Source: Dermatemys mawii
Taxonomy: Eukaryota; Chordata; Testudines; Dermatemydidae
Reading direction: 5' to 3'
NCBI GenBank assembly: GCA_007922305.1
Contig: ML677334.1
Span: 18,522,291 to 18,586,290, forward strand
DNA: 64,000 bases
Shown here: piece by piece, positions 11,141-22,499 of the stretch
Numbering within the stretch: position 1 is the stretch's first letter
Layout: each line of letters begins with the position of its first letter
Translations under genes and position numbers: made by a program
Notes under the pieces: model-generated
Database searches by the model: none
Told to the model about the DNA's origin: nothing
What the model saw: only the letters and a program-made list of their open reading frames with translations

Positions 11141-11544
11141 GAAATGTGACTGGAAACAGTAACTCTACATTTATATCAAGTGGACAAGTAATGAATTTTA
11201 AGGGTGATATAATTGTTGTCTATGTTAGTCAAAACTCCCAAGAGGGGACAACAGCTACCGGAACAGCTGATGAGAATGTGGGGAGTCCAGTGCAAGAGGA
11301 AAACCTGAACCGCTGCGAGATTTTTGCAGGCAACACTCAACAATACAAAGAAAAATATGCTGATGCTAATGCAGCCTGCCCTGCAGAGAACGAAGGACTA
11401 AATAGCACAGGGGAATATGAGAGAAGGCCAGGGCCTGTGGTTCAAGAAGAGAACCAAGACAGGAAGTGCTGCCAGAGTGGGGGCTTTCAACCTGTGCAAG
11501 AGGAAGGAAAGCCAGGACAATTTTCAGAGAAAGCATTGTACTGA
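11141..11544 (+). CDS. TNFRSF11A: RANK (TNFRSF11A), terminal coding exon
   Basis: Encodes the last 133 residues of RANK and the TGA stop. The acceptor is CTTTCCCTAG (11131-11140) and the phase fits the donor at 3309. The opening [20 protein letters not shown] and the following IIVVYVSQ match mammalian RANK as I recall it; the latter includes the IVVY motif implicated in osteoclast commitment. Three TRAF2/5-type motifs follow: PVQEEN (11287-11304), VVQEEN (11437-11454) and PVQEEG (11491-11508). I recall two in human RANK, so a third copy, with Val for the usual Pro, appears here. The region between them is Glu/Asn/Gly rich. Nothing is truncated. Confidence 0.96.
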
Positions 11545-11934
11545 TGGGAATCAGCAGCTGTTTGCTCATTCTTAGTATTTGCCTGAAACACCATTAATAC
11601 TGAGGGACTGTATAACAGCCAATTAATGGCATTAATTGTCTACACAGTTGTGTTAGCTGTTCAGAGGCCAGGTTGCCGTGACTGGTTTATTAGATCTGAG
11701 CCCTTTATTATTCCTGGTGTCTCTTGGGGACTTCATCAAATGGAGCCGACAATTCCTTGGCAAATGCCTGTGATGCTACGGAAATTATTAGTGGAGACAG
11801 ACACAAGTGTAAAGCTGCTATCATTGCAGAAATATCCAATGGGAAGGAAATCTACTTCCCCACAATTGTATAGGTTGTTCAAGACTCGCTGTCCATCCCC
11901 TTATCCTTGGGACACAAAGTGGAAGACTTTAATT

Positions 11935-12045
11935 AATTTAGATTGTAAACAGGGACTCTGCATGTGTATCTGTGTGTGTGTACACAACACCTAGCACATT
12001 GTGAATGCTACCAGAGTCCAAATACTAATTATTAGTAATATTCAG
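11935..12045 (+). repeat. SINE 3' tail (L2/L3-like)
   Basis: GATTGTAAACAGGGACTCTG, a TGTG-rich stretch, CACCTAGCACATTGTGAATG and a trailing ATTATTAGTAATA match the shared SINE/LINE tail pattern seen at 12823. Confidence 0.55.
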
Positions 12046-12510
12046 AAAGTAGACCGTAATTATTGACCAATGTTTTTCCCTTATGAGATCTAGGCAAGAA
12101 TTTAGGAAAAGATTAAGCCAAGCCCTTATGCATAGCCTTTCTCTTTCCCTATTCCTTGTATTTGTCATGAGAACCTTCCATCTAGATTTAATTCTGCCTT
12201 ATTACCCTGAGTATCATTGTGCAATGATCCTATTGGCCCCATGTGAAGATGAACCATGCGCTTCCATGATCTACGTGATCGGAGATCTCCTGATACAACT
12301 GTGTGGGAGAATTCCAGTTTAGAAACCTGGGTTGGCTGAATTCTGCTGAGAAGGAGAATCCCTCCACTCAGTCCTTGGTAAATTGGCTGCTTTGAGGCTT
12401 GAAGCACGCACATCCCTTCCTGAACCACTGTCTTTTCTCTTTTCTCTGTTACCCCTCTTTCCATTGTTTGTGTGTGCTGTAATGGAAGGGAGAGGGCTAG
12501 AAAGAGGGGA

Positions 12511-12579
12511 GTGAAATCATGCCTCTATTGATGTTAATGGGAGCATTACCATTGACTTCAGTGGCACTATGATTTCACC
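12511..12579. repeat. Foldback MITE (GTGAAATCA arms)
   Basis: GTGAAATCATGCC at the left pairs with a right arm ending ATGATTTCAC; the inner parts (TTGATGTTAATGGG / CATTGACTTCAGTGG) also pair. About 69 bp. Confidence 0.65.
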
Positions 12580-12602
12580 AGAAGAATCCAACAGTCTCTT
12601 TG

Positions 12603-12608
12603 AATAAA
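12603..12608 (+). terminator. Candidate RANK poly(A) signal AATAAA
   Basis: First canonical AATAAA downstream of the RANK stop, about 1.06 kb into the 3' region. No clear GT-rich downstream element was verified. Confidence 0.3.
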
Positions 12609-12822
12609 GTGTGAAAGAGCTTCAAACATAAGTATGAAAAATGGGTGTGTCAGCCTGGGTGCTGTTGTGACTCCATTATGGGAAATTTAACATGCCAGAA
12701 GGTACAATGCTTTTCCTTGTTCCAGACTGAACCCAAAGTATCCACTCCATTCTACTGTGCTGTTTGGGTTCCCTGCCTTGCTGCTCCGTTACTGACCCTA
12801 AAGTGATTTCTGCATCTATGTA

Positions 12823-12957
12823 ATTTAGTTTGTAAGCATTCTGGGGCAGGCACTGTTGTTCACTATGTGTTTGTACAATGGGGCCTAACACATTAGGATC
12901 CCAATGTTGATTGGTGCTCTGGCTGCTATTGTAATACAAATAATTGATTATAATAAA
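12823..12957 (+). repeat. SINE 3' tail (L2/L3-like)
   Basis: TGTAAGCATTCTGGGGCAGG, CACTATGTGTTTGTACAATG, GGGCCTAACAC and a terminal AATAAA: the canonical gene-flank tail of ancient amniote SINEs. Confidence 0.6.
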
Positions 12958-13448
12958 TGCCCAAGGATCTTTTTCAGCAGAAGCATGATTTTATTACATT
13001 ACATGGAGGAAATTAAATTACATCATTATATCCTCCAAAGTCATTTTTACCAAAAACTCAAATGCGAATATAAAATTCCTCTCCCTAGTATGCCGAGGCA
13101 ATACGTGTTGTTTGGTTGTCACCCTGTCCCCTGATGATTCCCACAGGGACAGCATCGGGTAACCTGTGGAACTGTATATTGACAGTGGACACAGTCATAC
13201 CTTAAGAAAGGAAGAAAAGAAAAGAAATCTTGGCTTTTTTAGATCTCAGCTCATCAATATACATACCTTTATACTCATCTGTAGTTCAAGGCAATGTGAG
13301 TATAAAAAGGGGGCTCTTAATTGTAAAAGTTGACATTTTTGCTTGTGTCTTAAAGACTATTGATGGTCTGTGTCATCTCAGACGGTTGCCTCTTGTGAGT
13401 CGAATATGTATTATAAACTGAATGGAATGCTGAGGGAAGACTCTAGAC

Positions 13449-13710
13449 CAGGGGTCTCCAAACTTTTTGAGATGAGAGCCATGTTAGATTTTTGATGGGG
13501 CTTCATGGGCCGCCGCTGCGTCCCCCCACACACACCCTTTGCTCCTCCAGCCACACCGCGGGGGCCCTCATCCCTCCGCACATGGGGCCACTGGCAGCAG
13601 CTCGCGCAGGGTGGCATCAGCAGCTTCTCCACATTTGCCTGCTCCGCCGGCCAGACAAATCATTGCCGCGGGCCGCATCCGGCCCCCGGGCCGTAGTTTG
13701 GAGACCCCTC
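13449..13710. mobile_element. hAT-type MITE C
   Basis: 262 bp, ends CAGGGGTCTCCAAACT and AGTTTGGAGACCCCT, flanked by a perfect 8-bp duplication CTCTAGAC (13441-13448 and 13711-13718). GC-rich interior. Confidence 0.92.
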
Positions 13711-13985
13711 CTCTAGACATCTGATTGGCTAAGATGCAGAGCACTCATCTGAGTAGCCATACAGATTTTAGAGCACTTAGAAGAGTGGAGCTTTAAAAAG
13801 AAAGCTGGTCTAACCTTAACTCTAGTACACCTGGCATTCCATTATAGTTCTCTCGCAATGCACTGTAGATAGCAGTTGAACTTTATCAATGCAACTATTT
13901 TTTAATCTTATAAAAGCAATAACAACCTATCTCCCTAGTATTTCCAGGGGAAGTAAAGCTGCCCAGCACAGTACAGTGATATATG

Positions 13986-14190
13986 CAGAGAATCAGGAGT
14001 CAGAGTTTCTGTATTCTATGCCTGGATCTGCCACGGACCTACTCTTTTGACTAGGAGCAATTCACTTAACCTCCCTTTGCCTCAATTTAGCCATCTGAAA
14101 ACAGGGATATTACTACTCACCTGCCTTGTGTGAGTGTTGGAAGACTTAAATAATTAATATATGTAAAGCACTCTGAGCTCCTCAAATATT
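13986..14190 (+). repeat. MIR/CORE-type SINE
   Basis: Contains the ordered MIR landmarks: AATCAGGAGTCAGAG, GGATCTGCCAC, CAATTCACTTAACCTCCCTT, CCATCTGAAAACAGGGATA and TGTAAAGCACTCTGAGC. Ancient tRNA-derived SINE, + orientation. Confidence 0.8.
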
Positions 14191-14780
14191 GTTATTGATG
14201 GAGTCAACTGCATCTTGGATCATTAAGCCTCCCAGCTGATAATTAAGATCCAGGAAATGTCATCTGCTGAGGCAATTATAACTTAAATATGTCATTCCTT
14301 TTTCAGTGCAGTAACACTGAGGGGCAGAGAATGGATCAGTGCTTTATTGAACTACTTTGCTGCATCCTAAGCCATACCTCAGATTGCCATAAAAGTCTCA
14401 CAGCCCCATCTAAAGTATGAAAGCAGCCATCCTGAGGACCAAGTTATCACATGGTTCCCCCTTGTGGTATAGACAGAACTTTACTGCTACAGGTCTGGAA
14501 GTGGTGAGCTCCTATCTACACTACAAGAAGAAACTATATTTTAACCATCTCAGGGTAAATTGTGTTATAATTGGGTCTCCCAGGTGACTGTTTTCATAAT
14601 GCAAGTGTGCTCTAAATTCACTGATTGGGTGAAGCTCTAATCTGAACTCCCCCTTCACTCTTTTCCACAGGGAAGGCTTTTGGTTGCTCAAACAAACTAA
14701 ATAACCTCTTTGTCCATAGAAATGATTTAACAAAATGTGTGGCTTCCCCCAATTCTTAATATAATGCAAGAAAAGATAAT
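14191..14780. other. Intergenic, no feature seen
   Basis: No repeat or gene recognised in this AT-rich stretch. Confidence 0.5.
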
Positions 14781-15421
14781 TGTAGTGGAGTAGTCACCCG
14801 CTCCAACCCGGAAGGGGTTGGAACAGCCCTGCAGAGGGTTGTGGCTGGGGAAAACAGCAAGTCTGGGCTGATTGGGGAAGCAGCCTCAGGTGGGTCATGC
14901 CCCAATCAGGCCGCAGCAGGCCCTTATAAAAGGGCTGCTAGTTTGGAGCTAGGACAGTCTCCCTCTAGCTCTGGAGGGAGATGGATCTAGCTGCCTGAAA
15001 GCAAAGGGTACTGAGGGTGGAGCAGCACTGGGGAAGGGGAGCTCAGGCCTGGCGTCCTCCCAGGCTGTGACCTGATAGAAAGGCCTGAAAGGGTACTGGG
15101 CTGCAGGGAAAGGGAGCAGGTCCAAAATGGCCCATGATGACTGGCTCCTACATTGCAGTCTGCCCCAGGGAGCGGGGGCTCGTTGCTGATTGGCAGTAGC
15201 CATAGACTAAGGTAAGGTGGGGATAGTGGATTGGGGGGAGGGGAGACCCACAGAGAGTGAGGGGATACTGCCAGGTAAAGGGGCACCGGGGTCTAGGAGG
15301 GACATGGGAGCCAGTGGAGGGCGAGACACTGGCCTGAAGGGGGTGCTCTGGCTGGAAAAGATCTAAATTCCCTGGATGACTATCAAGAGGTGCCACAGAG
15401 GTGAGTCGTCACGCCGCTACA
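14781..15421 (+). mobile_element. Solo LTR-like element (641 bp)
   Basis: Starts TGTAG and ends CTACA, with a perfect 5-bp duplication ATAAT on each side (14776-14780, 15422-15426). A TATA-like CCTTATAAAAGG lies near 14932, which sets the + orientation. TG...CA ends plus a 5-bp target duplication point to an LTR left by recombination. A shorter relative is at 43642-43883. A TIR DNA transposon with 5-bp target is the alternative. Confidence 0.65.
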
Positions 15422-15426
15422 ATAAT

Positions 15427-17105
15427 AAAAAAGATAGTTTTGCAAAAGTAGCAATGAGTATGATATTTCACTGGTGTGATTTTCCAAGTCACCTAGGAAT
15501 TTAGACATTCAATTCCCATTTATTTCTAAAGTAGCCTATATAACATCTATTCCTATGATGCTACCTATTACATCTTTCACCCTGAAGGATACTGACATGC
15601 ATTGCAAATTATTCAGTGCTCCTGGGCTGGGAGTGCACCAGCAATTCAACATACAACAGTGGGCAGGGGAGGGAAATTTTTGGCCATGGACACTGGGACA
15701 AACCCCTCTCCCCTCTGAAAAATGCCATGGGTCATGGGGCCTGTCCACCCTATAGGGGCTTTGAGTCTACAATGCTACACCTTTGGACAGAGGCTGACCA
15801 ATGGTGTCATGAGAGGTTGTGGCATCTCTGAAGGGAGCATCCTTAATATAAAGTCATTTTTACTTATCTTTTGAGTTCCTATAGTGTGCTCTTCGACACG
15901 GTATCTGAGCGACTAAGGTGCTCTCCATTCTACAAGACAGACCCACGTTTTAACCATATTGTGGGACACCCTTGTTGTAACCAGGTCCCCAGCAGTTATT
16001 CTCACGCTGTACACCACCACCTTTCAGTTCACACAGAACCTCTCTTCTCAACGCCATCCAAAACAGAATTCGGAGCGGCTTTACACAGAGTCAAAATCTA
16101 TGGGGAAATTAACACAAAATCTTTGTCTGAGACAGCTGCTTCAGGAACACATTCTACATGTTCTTAATCTGGTAGCTGACAAAAATACTGGTGACACATT
16201 TCTTTGCAGTCTGATAAAATGGGAAGTGTGAGGAATTTCACAACAAGAGCAGGTCACCCGTTGAGCAAACACTACAGAATTTGCCACCCATCAGCAATCG
16301 GCGCGACTAATAGAGGAAGAATTACTAAGCTCAAAGTGGGCAAATGGTGGGAAAGACAGAGTTTAGTTCCTTTTCAGGTGTCATTCAAGACAGCTGCCTT
16401 CTATTTATATCCAAGCCGCAGGACTGGCCCATAGTGAGGTTTATGAATGAAAAGTGCTATGTGACAGCTAAATATTATTATTTAAAAGGAGTTTTCCACA
16501 TAATGCAGCAGCAGAAATGAACTTTTGCTTAAGTATTTTTAAATACCTGCAGGACATCTTGATTGCTTTTTGCTTCCTTTTTTGTTGTTGTTGAATTGGT
16601 GGACAGCTCTCCTTCGTGTCACTGTTTTGATAGCTTACAGAATGCATTTATTTTTATTTATTTGCCAGAGATTGGTGAAGGACAGACTTGTCCCAATTTG
16701 GGGATAAATTGTATTTCTAAATTACATAAAAAGAGCTCATAGGCTGATAAACACTTCAGAAATCTAGGGAATAATAACCACGCTGCAAATAATGGTATTG
16801 CATGATACAGCTGCTGCAAAAATCCCCACTACATGATTCAGATCCCTGAATTCTATTACTGCATCTATTTATTAAATAAAACAATACAGGTTTATATCTT
16901 GCTACAGCACGCAGCTTTGCTTTGTATGCAAAACCAAAATCAACATTTCTCAAAGCACGGTTTAGTCGTCTGCTTTTATTCATTGGGAACACAGCACATT
17001 GCAAATTAAAAGGGGCAGAATATTGCAGAAGCACAACTGCCCAAATGAATAATCACCAGCACTTAGTGTTACATGAACTAAATCCCTTATGTTGCTCCTT
17101 TACCC

Positions 17106-17106
<1 letters not shown>
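15427..17106. other. Intergenic, no gene supported
   Basis: Short frames on both strands (e.g. around 15871-16231 and 16756-17034) show no recognisable domain, no splice context and no neighbouring exon. No repeat landmarks seen. Confidence 0.5.

Positions 17107-17141
<35 letters not shown>
17107..17141. repeat. (AC)n microsatellite
   Basis: Uninterrupted AC dinucleotide run of about 17 units. Confidence 0.97.
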
Positions 17142-17142
<1 letters not shown>

Positions 17143-17689
17143 CTCTGCACTGCTTTATTTTTTACTAGAATGTACCTGTTAGAGGGAATCCAATGGAGTT
17201 GTCATGGACTCATCATTGTACATACATAAACAGGAGTTCAAAAGTAAATGATTACAGCAAAAGTAATTAGTTCTCAGGGTTACTTTCACAATCAACATCT
17301 GATTACTTTTCAAGCTGAAAATTAACACTCATTTTTTTCTTACTTTTCTTAGAAAACTTGTTCCCTTCTCAAGTGTGAATACTGAGATCATAGCAGTATG
17401 TGGCGACTGACTCACTCACCCATCTGAGATAAAATTAAGTGATCTGTAATCTGATGTTGCTATGAGAAAATAAGATTACTTTTTGTTCCATTTACCACTG
17501 ATATGAGAGATTTTTTTCCGTCTTTGACAGCCTTGTATAATTGTGTCTGATGGAAATTAAAACAATACCTACATGAGTGTTCAAGGCGTCTCTTCTTCAC
17601 CCTCATTGTAATCTCTGCCACAATGCCTTTTCTTGCTCTACGAGCACAAAGGCTGCTCTGGTCCAACAAGCTACTAATGATACAATCCC

Positions 17690-17838
17690 AAGAAAGTTTT
17701 TAAGAACAGGTTAGACAAACACCTGTCAGAGATGGTTTAGAAGATAATATTTATTCCTGCTTCAGTGCAGGGGACTGGACTGAACTAGTTGACCTCTCGA
17801 GGTCCTTTCAAGTCCTACATTTCTATTATTTCTGTGAA
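17690..17838 (+). repeat. CR1 LINE 3' end
   Basis: GACTGGACTGAACTAGTTGA, CCTCTCGAGGTCCTTTCAAG and TCCTACATTTCTATTATTTC follow the CR1 3'-terminal pattern. 5'-truncated as usual for CR1. Confidence 0.75.
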
Positions 17839-17888
17839 CTATCTTCACTGTTGCTCTCTGCTACAATGTGAATACAGCATGTGTACCG

Positions 17889-18248
17889 TTAGGGTGACCA
17901 TATTTCCCAAAGCAAATACAGGATACCATATGGGGCTGGCCCAAGAGTTGTACTCCCGCCCCCTCTCCCCCGCACTTTCCCAGGACTGGCCTGAGGGTGC
18001 CTGCAGCGATACTCACCCTGCCCGCCCCCCAAGCATTCCTCCACACACCCCTAGGAGGGGTGCTCCTGACCTTTTTGGCCAAACTGGGTACATTTTGTCC
18101 ATTTTGCTCTTGCCAACTGATCATCAGCTGGCAAGAGCAAACCCTACAAATGTCTAGTTTTCCTTTAAAAAAAAAAAAGTCAAGATGTCTGGGGCAAGGC
18201 TTAAAAAGGGGACTATCTTGGCCAAAACATAATGTATGGACCCCTTAA
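17889..18248. mobile_element. TIR element with GGTGACCATA-type ends
   Basis: Left end TTAGGGTGACCATATTTCCC and right end TATGGACCCCTTAA are imperfect inverted repeats. GC-rich middle. It contains the near-perfect 39-bp palindrome at 18103-18141. Shorter relatives lie at 5097 and 62103. Confidence 0.55.
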
Positions 18249-18654
18249 ATATCATATGCTACTTATGAGTGGGGCATAAATGCAACCAGTGCGCCTCACT
18301 TCCCACTGAAGCTTATCATTTATATGGTCACATATAAAAATAAAGTGTATTACACTGCCAGCCTAATGTACCGTATACTCTCTGCTCAACCTCCATTCAG
18401 TTTCCCAGTTGCAACCAGGTCCACTAGATGGAGCCAGATGGAAACTTGTGCATGAATGATTTCTTATTTCAGAATGCTTTTTAACAACATGTATACTTTA
18501 AAAATAACTAAATAAATAAGTTAGGTACAGAAAACTGAAGGTTGCTGTTCTGCCTCAGCATAGAACTTCGACTTGCTGAGCATGGCATCTGAACAGCACC
18601 TCTTACGCATTTTCAACGGATAACCTCTTCTTTCTGTCCATAGAACAAAAATTC

Positions 18655-18722
18655 TCAGCCAGTGGTCAGACTAGATGATCACATTGGTTCCTTCTGACCC
18701 TGAATTCTACAAATCTCCTGTA
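18655..18722 (+). repeat. CR1 3' end fragment
   Basis: CAGACTAGATGATCACATTG, GTTCCTTCTGACC and GAATTCTAC match the other common CR1 tail subfamily. Confidence 0.65.
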
Positions 18723-18873
18723 GCCTTCCCAGCACTGATTTGTCTACAGCAGTACAAAATGCAGTCTTGATATCTTCCTTAGCCTTTGACCTGCGCACGT
18801 GCTAAAAATTTAAAATGTAATCTCTTCAAAAGACTGCTGTGACAAAGTCTGAAGAGGCTGTATAAATACACTA

Positions 18874-18960
18874 GCTGAGATTTTTCAAAGCAATCTAAGG
18901 AATTTAGACATATAGTGGAAGATGTGTCTAAATCCCCTTGGTTGCTTTGAAATTCTCAAC
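18874..18960. repeat. Foldback MITE
   Basis: 37-bp arms, GCTGAGATTTTTCAAAGCAA... and its imperfect complement ending TTGAAATTCTCAAC, around a 13-base loop. Confidence 0.75.
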
Positions 18961-20597
18961 CACTGAACCTAAACAACTGCCAAAGGAAACCCAGCTGCAC
19001 TGTAACTGGAAGGAATAATGATTTACAAACTGATGCTGATGGCCTTAAAGTAAGATAGTCAGTCAAAGCAATCAATATCCATGGGACCCTGGATTGTATG
19101 CCCAAAATGGGCATAATTCTTCTTTATCCTTCTGCACCCTCAGGTGCATGAAGTATCCACCAGTTTCAGTCATTTATTTCCATCTTGTGCTGGTCTGTTC
19201 GGGCCTCCAAACATCATGTTGATGGATTTAGCTTCTTTCTCTATGGTTCTACATAATATTTTTGAGGTAGTCCTCTTTTTCTCTTTTCAAGTGGAGTCTT
19301 GCCATGGACGTTGTGTTGGTGGCATCCTTAAAGCATGTTCTAAATATATTTATCATCATCTTGCCATATTTGATACTTTAAATTGATGTGCATCTAGTGA
19401 GAATTTCCCGTGTTGTAATGAACTTTTTCTAGTGAACTCTGAAAATCTTCTAATGGCATTTACTTTGGAATGAGTTGATCTTCTTATCAATTGCTGTTAT
19501 GGATTTCCATGACCGTGCTCTATAACAGAGGACAGATATGATGCTAGTGTTAAATTCTAGTTTTGTATCAGTGATGATCATGTTACTTTTCCAAATCTTT
19601 TCAAGTTTATGAAAGTTGTTTTCTGCTTTTGCTATCCATTACTCGATATCTAGCATGATGTCACCATCACTGAACATCTCGCTGCCCAGATAGTGTTCTT
19701 CTAGCATTTCTCCGTCTTCTCTGCTGGTTGCTTTTGAAACATTGACCAACATATATTTTGTCTTCTCTTTGTTGAAGAACAAACCAACTTGTTTTTCTAT
19801 GTCTGCCAAAAGCTGGGTCTTTTCTTCCATTAAGTGATGTGCTGTTCTGAGCAACACTATGCCATCATCCCATTGTACTTTATCCTTTGCCCATAATATT
19901 TCTCAGTTGCCTCCCACAGTTAATTTCATCTTGACATTGTCAATGACCAATAAAACAATTCAGATTTTTTTACTGGTATTCTATAGTATGTCATAATTTT
20001 CCAGAGACTTTCTCTATGTGCACCGTCAAAAACCTCCTGGAAATCTATAACATTTATCACAAAAGGTGCTTGCCCCTCTGCATTTTATTCTAGAATATGC
20101 CTGTGAGACCAACAATATGGTCTGCGGATGATCTCAGCAATCTAAACACTCTCTGCGCCTCTCAAAGTTGGAAATCTTTTTGTTTCTTGATATGTTCCAG
20201 GATGATGTTGAACGTAATATTCCCAGGCACTAAGAATAATGTGATTCCTCTTCAGTTACTGGAGTTGGCATGGTCACTCTTTTTTGGGATTTTACTATAA
20301 GATCTCCCTTCCACTGGATTGGGTTATTTTCTTCATTCGATATTCTATTTAGAAACACAAGGCAAGTCTGGACGGATGTTTTGTCACTTGCTCTAAGCAG
20401 CTCCCCAGTTTTATTACCCTCTCGAGCTGTTTCCCCATTTTTGAGTTTACTGATGGCTTTCTAACTTCTTCCACTATGGTATCTCCTAAATCAATCTTAA
20501 ATTCTTCAATTAACTCCATTAGAACACCATACCTTTTCTTTAGTTCAAGCTGAAAAACAATTTTTGTGCTTGGAACTTTTAATTGTTCACTATTAAT

Positions 20598-21304
20598 CAG
20601 GAGTGAAAGTTACTTAAAGGACTTACCAGTACTCTAGAGTCCTGAGCTGGGAGCGGGGCCTCAACTGGTATGAAATGGGGCCTTTAAATCACTGGGCCCT
20701 TTAAATCTTGATTTAATGGCCCCAGGGTTCCAGCTGTGGTAGTGGCGGCTGGGAGCCCCAGGCCCTTTAAATCACCCCCAGAGCAACCAGCTGCTGCTAC
20801 CCCAAGGCTCCAGCAGTGATTTAAAGGGCCCCAGAGGGTAGTGGCGGTGGAAACCCTGGGCCCTTTAAATCGCCACCAGGGCCCTGGAGTAGCAGGGGTA
20901 GCTGGGGACTTCAGCAGTGATTTAAATGGTCCAGGGCTCCCAGCTGCCACTACTACAGTGGAGCCCTGGGCCCTTTAAATTGCCAACAGAGCCCGGGGGG
21001 TCCCGGCTACCACCATGACCCCCAGGGCTCTGGCAACGGGGATCAGGTGGCTATTTAAAGGGCCTAGGGCAGTAGCGGTGGCTGGGAGCCCTGGGCCCTT
21101 TAAATCACTGCCGGAATCCCGCTGCAGCTACCCCTGGGCTCCAGCAGTGGGGCTCTGGTGTCAATTTAAAGGGCCTGGGGCTCCAGCCACTGCTGGGAGC
21201 CCCAAGCCCTTTAAATTGCCACTTGGGGAAGCCGGTCCCCACTACGGCACACTGTCTCTTACCAGTCTGCCGTACCGGGGTGTACTGGCTTACTTGCACC
21301 GTTG
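20598..21304. mobile_element. hAT-type element D inserted in the RTE LINE
   Basis: 707 bp, ends CAGGAGTGAAAG and CTTGCACCGTTG (imperfect inverse), with a perfect 8-bp duplication CTATTAAT (20590-20597, 21305-21312). The interior is a series of imperfect GC-rich units each holding GGGCCCTTTAAATC in either orientation, giving a minisatellite-like core. Related pieces lie at 22500-22690 and 39812-39922. Confidence 0.9.
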
Positions 21305-21344
21305 CTATTAATGCACAGTCTCTGTCCTTTTTCATCCTCTTTAA

Positions 21345-22296
21345 GAATCAGAGAGGTAGCCGTGTTAGTCTAGAATTGCAGAAGTGACAAAGAGTCCTGT
21401 GGCACCTTAAAGACTAACTAAAGTATTAGAGTATAAGCTTTCATGGGCTAATACCCACTTCGTCGGATGCATGCAGTGGAAGGACCAGGAAAGAGGCAAG
21501 GACCAGGTTAGAGATAACAAGATTAGTTCAATCAGCTGAACCAGCCTGTTATTTCTAATCAGGGAGGATGAGGTCCTCTTCTAGCAGCTGGTCTGGAGGT
21601 GTGAACACTGAGAGAGGAGAAGCTGCTTTTGTAGTTAGCTAGCCACTCATAGTCTTTGTTCAATCCTAGGTTGATGGTATCAAATTTGCAAATGAATTGC
21701 AGCTCTGCAGTTTCTCTTTGCAGTCTGGTCTTGAAGTTTTTTTGCTGCAAGATGGTGACCTTTAAATCTGTTATGGTGTGTCCAGGGAGATTGAAGTGTT
21801 CTCCTACAGGTTTTTGTATATTGCCATTCCTGGTATCTGATTTGTGTCCATTTATCCTTTTTGGCCAGTTTGGCCGATGTACATAGCAGAGGGACATCAC
21901 TGGCACTAAATGGCATATATCACATTGGTAGATGTGCAGGTGAACGAACCAATGATGGTGTGGCTGATCTGGTTAGGTCCTGTGATGGTGTTGCTGGTAT
22001 AGATATGTGAGCAGAGTTGGCATTGAGGTTTGTTGCATGGATTGGTTCCTGAGTTAGAGTTATTATGGCGCGGTGTGCTGTTGCTGGTGAGAATATGCTT
22101 GAGATTGGCAGGTTGTCTGTGGGCAAGGACTGGCCTGCTTCCCAAGGCCTGTGAAAGAGAGGGATTGTTGTCCGGGATGGGTTGTAGATCACTGATGATG
22201 CATTGGAGAGGTTTTAACTGAGGACTATAGATGATGGCCAGTGGTGTTCTGTTGTTTTCTTTCTTGGGCTTGTCTTGCTTGTCTTGTCTTGTCTTG
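21345..22296 (-). mobile_element. Penelope-like element copy B, 5'-truncated
   Basis: Read on the - strand it holds the end of the RT-endonuclease ORF and the terminal repeat (21344-21469). A perfect 12-bp duplication CATCCTCTTTAA flanks it (21333-21344, 22297-22308). Inserted 32 bp from the hAT element D, inside the same LINE. A CTTGT repeat run (22268-22295) marks its truncated end. Confidence 0.9.
21559..22192 (-). pseudogene. Penelope GIY-YIG endonuclease remnant
   Basis: Two overlapping frames carry the Penelope C-terminal domain. At 21906-22145 there is a Cys pair (PQCQLC) and STNVIYAI, the start of the GIY-type strand, then a stop near 21906. At 21559-21906 there are RINGHKSDTRN, PVGEHFNLPGH and FDTINLGLNKD, the conserved tail. 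The second YIG position has decayed to CYV. The family nicks target DNA for reverse transcription; this copy is frame-broken and RT-less. Confidence 0.82.
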
Positions 22297-22499
22297 CATC
22301 CTCTTTAACTTCATCTTCAATTTTGCAATACAAAGATTATGCCCACATTTGCGCCCTTGTACACACATACATGTACCAACAAGCTATGAAATTTTCTTGC
22401 AGTGCAGAAGTGATCTCTCTGATGATTTGTAATAGTACCTTTGAGAAAAATTGTCACTCAAGGCCCAACCAGCCTGGGGGCACAGCTAGCCCTCTGCAC

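Larger units (their letters stand above)
11545..13448 (+). other. RANK 3'UTR and downstream flank
   Basis: Noncoding sequence following the RANK stop. The first AATAAA on the + strand is at 12603-12608 and is a candidate poly(A) signal; one at 12952 lies inside a SINE tail. The true 3' end cannot be fixed from sequence alone. Small frames here show no homology that I recognise. Confidence 0.55.
19110..22430 (-). pseudogene. RTE-type LINE, decayed and interrupted twice
   Basis: Read on the - strand, the pieces fall in the order of an RTE-like LINE. An endonuclease C-terminal GADV/SDHH-like remnant lies at about 22350-22430. A linker (QLELKKRYGVL) follows near 20490-20590, then the RT NWRGIT-like block near 20230 and an IDF.EVFD..HRESLWK block near 20010-20060 (motif A region). 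The block EEKTQLLADIEKQVGLFFNKEKTKYM at 19740-19830 is followed by a C-terminal KEAKSINM-type segment at about 19190-19290. Many stops and shifts make it dead. Two later insertions split it (20598-21304 and 21345-22296). Confidence 0.75.
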
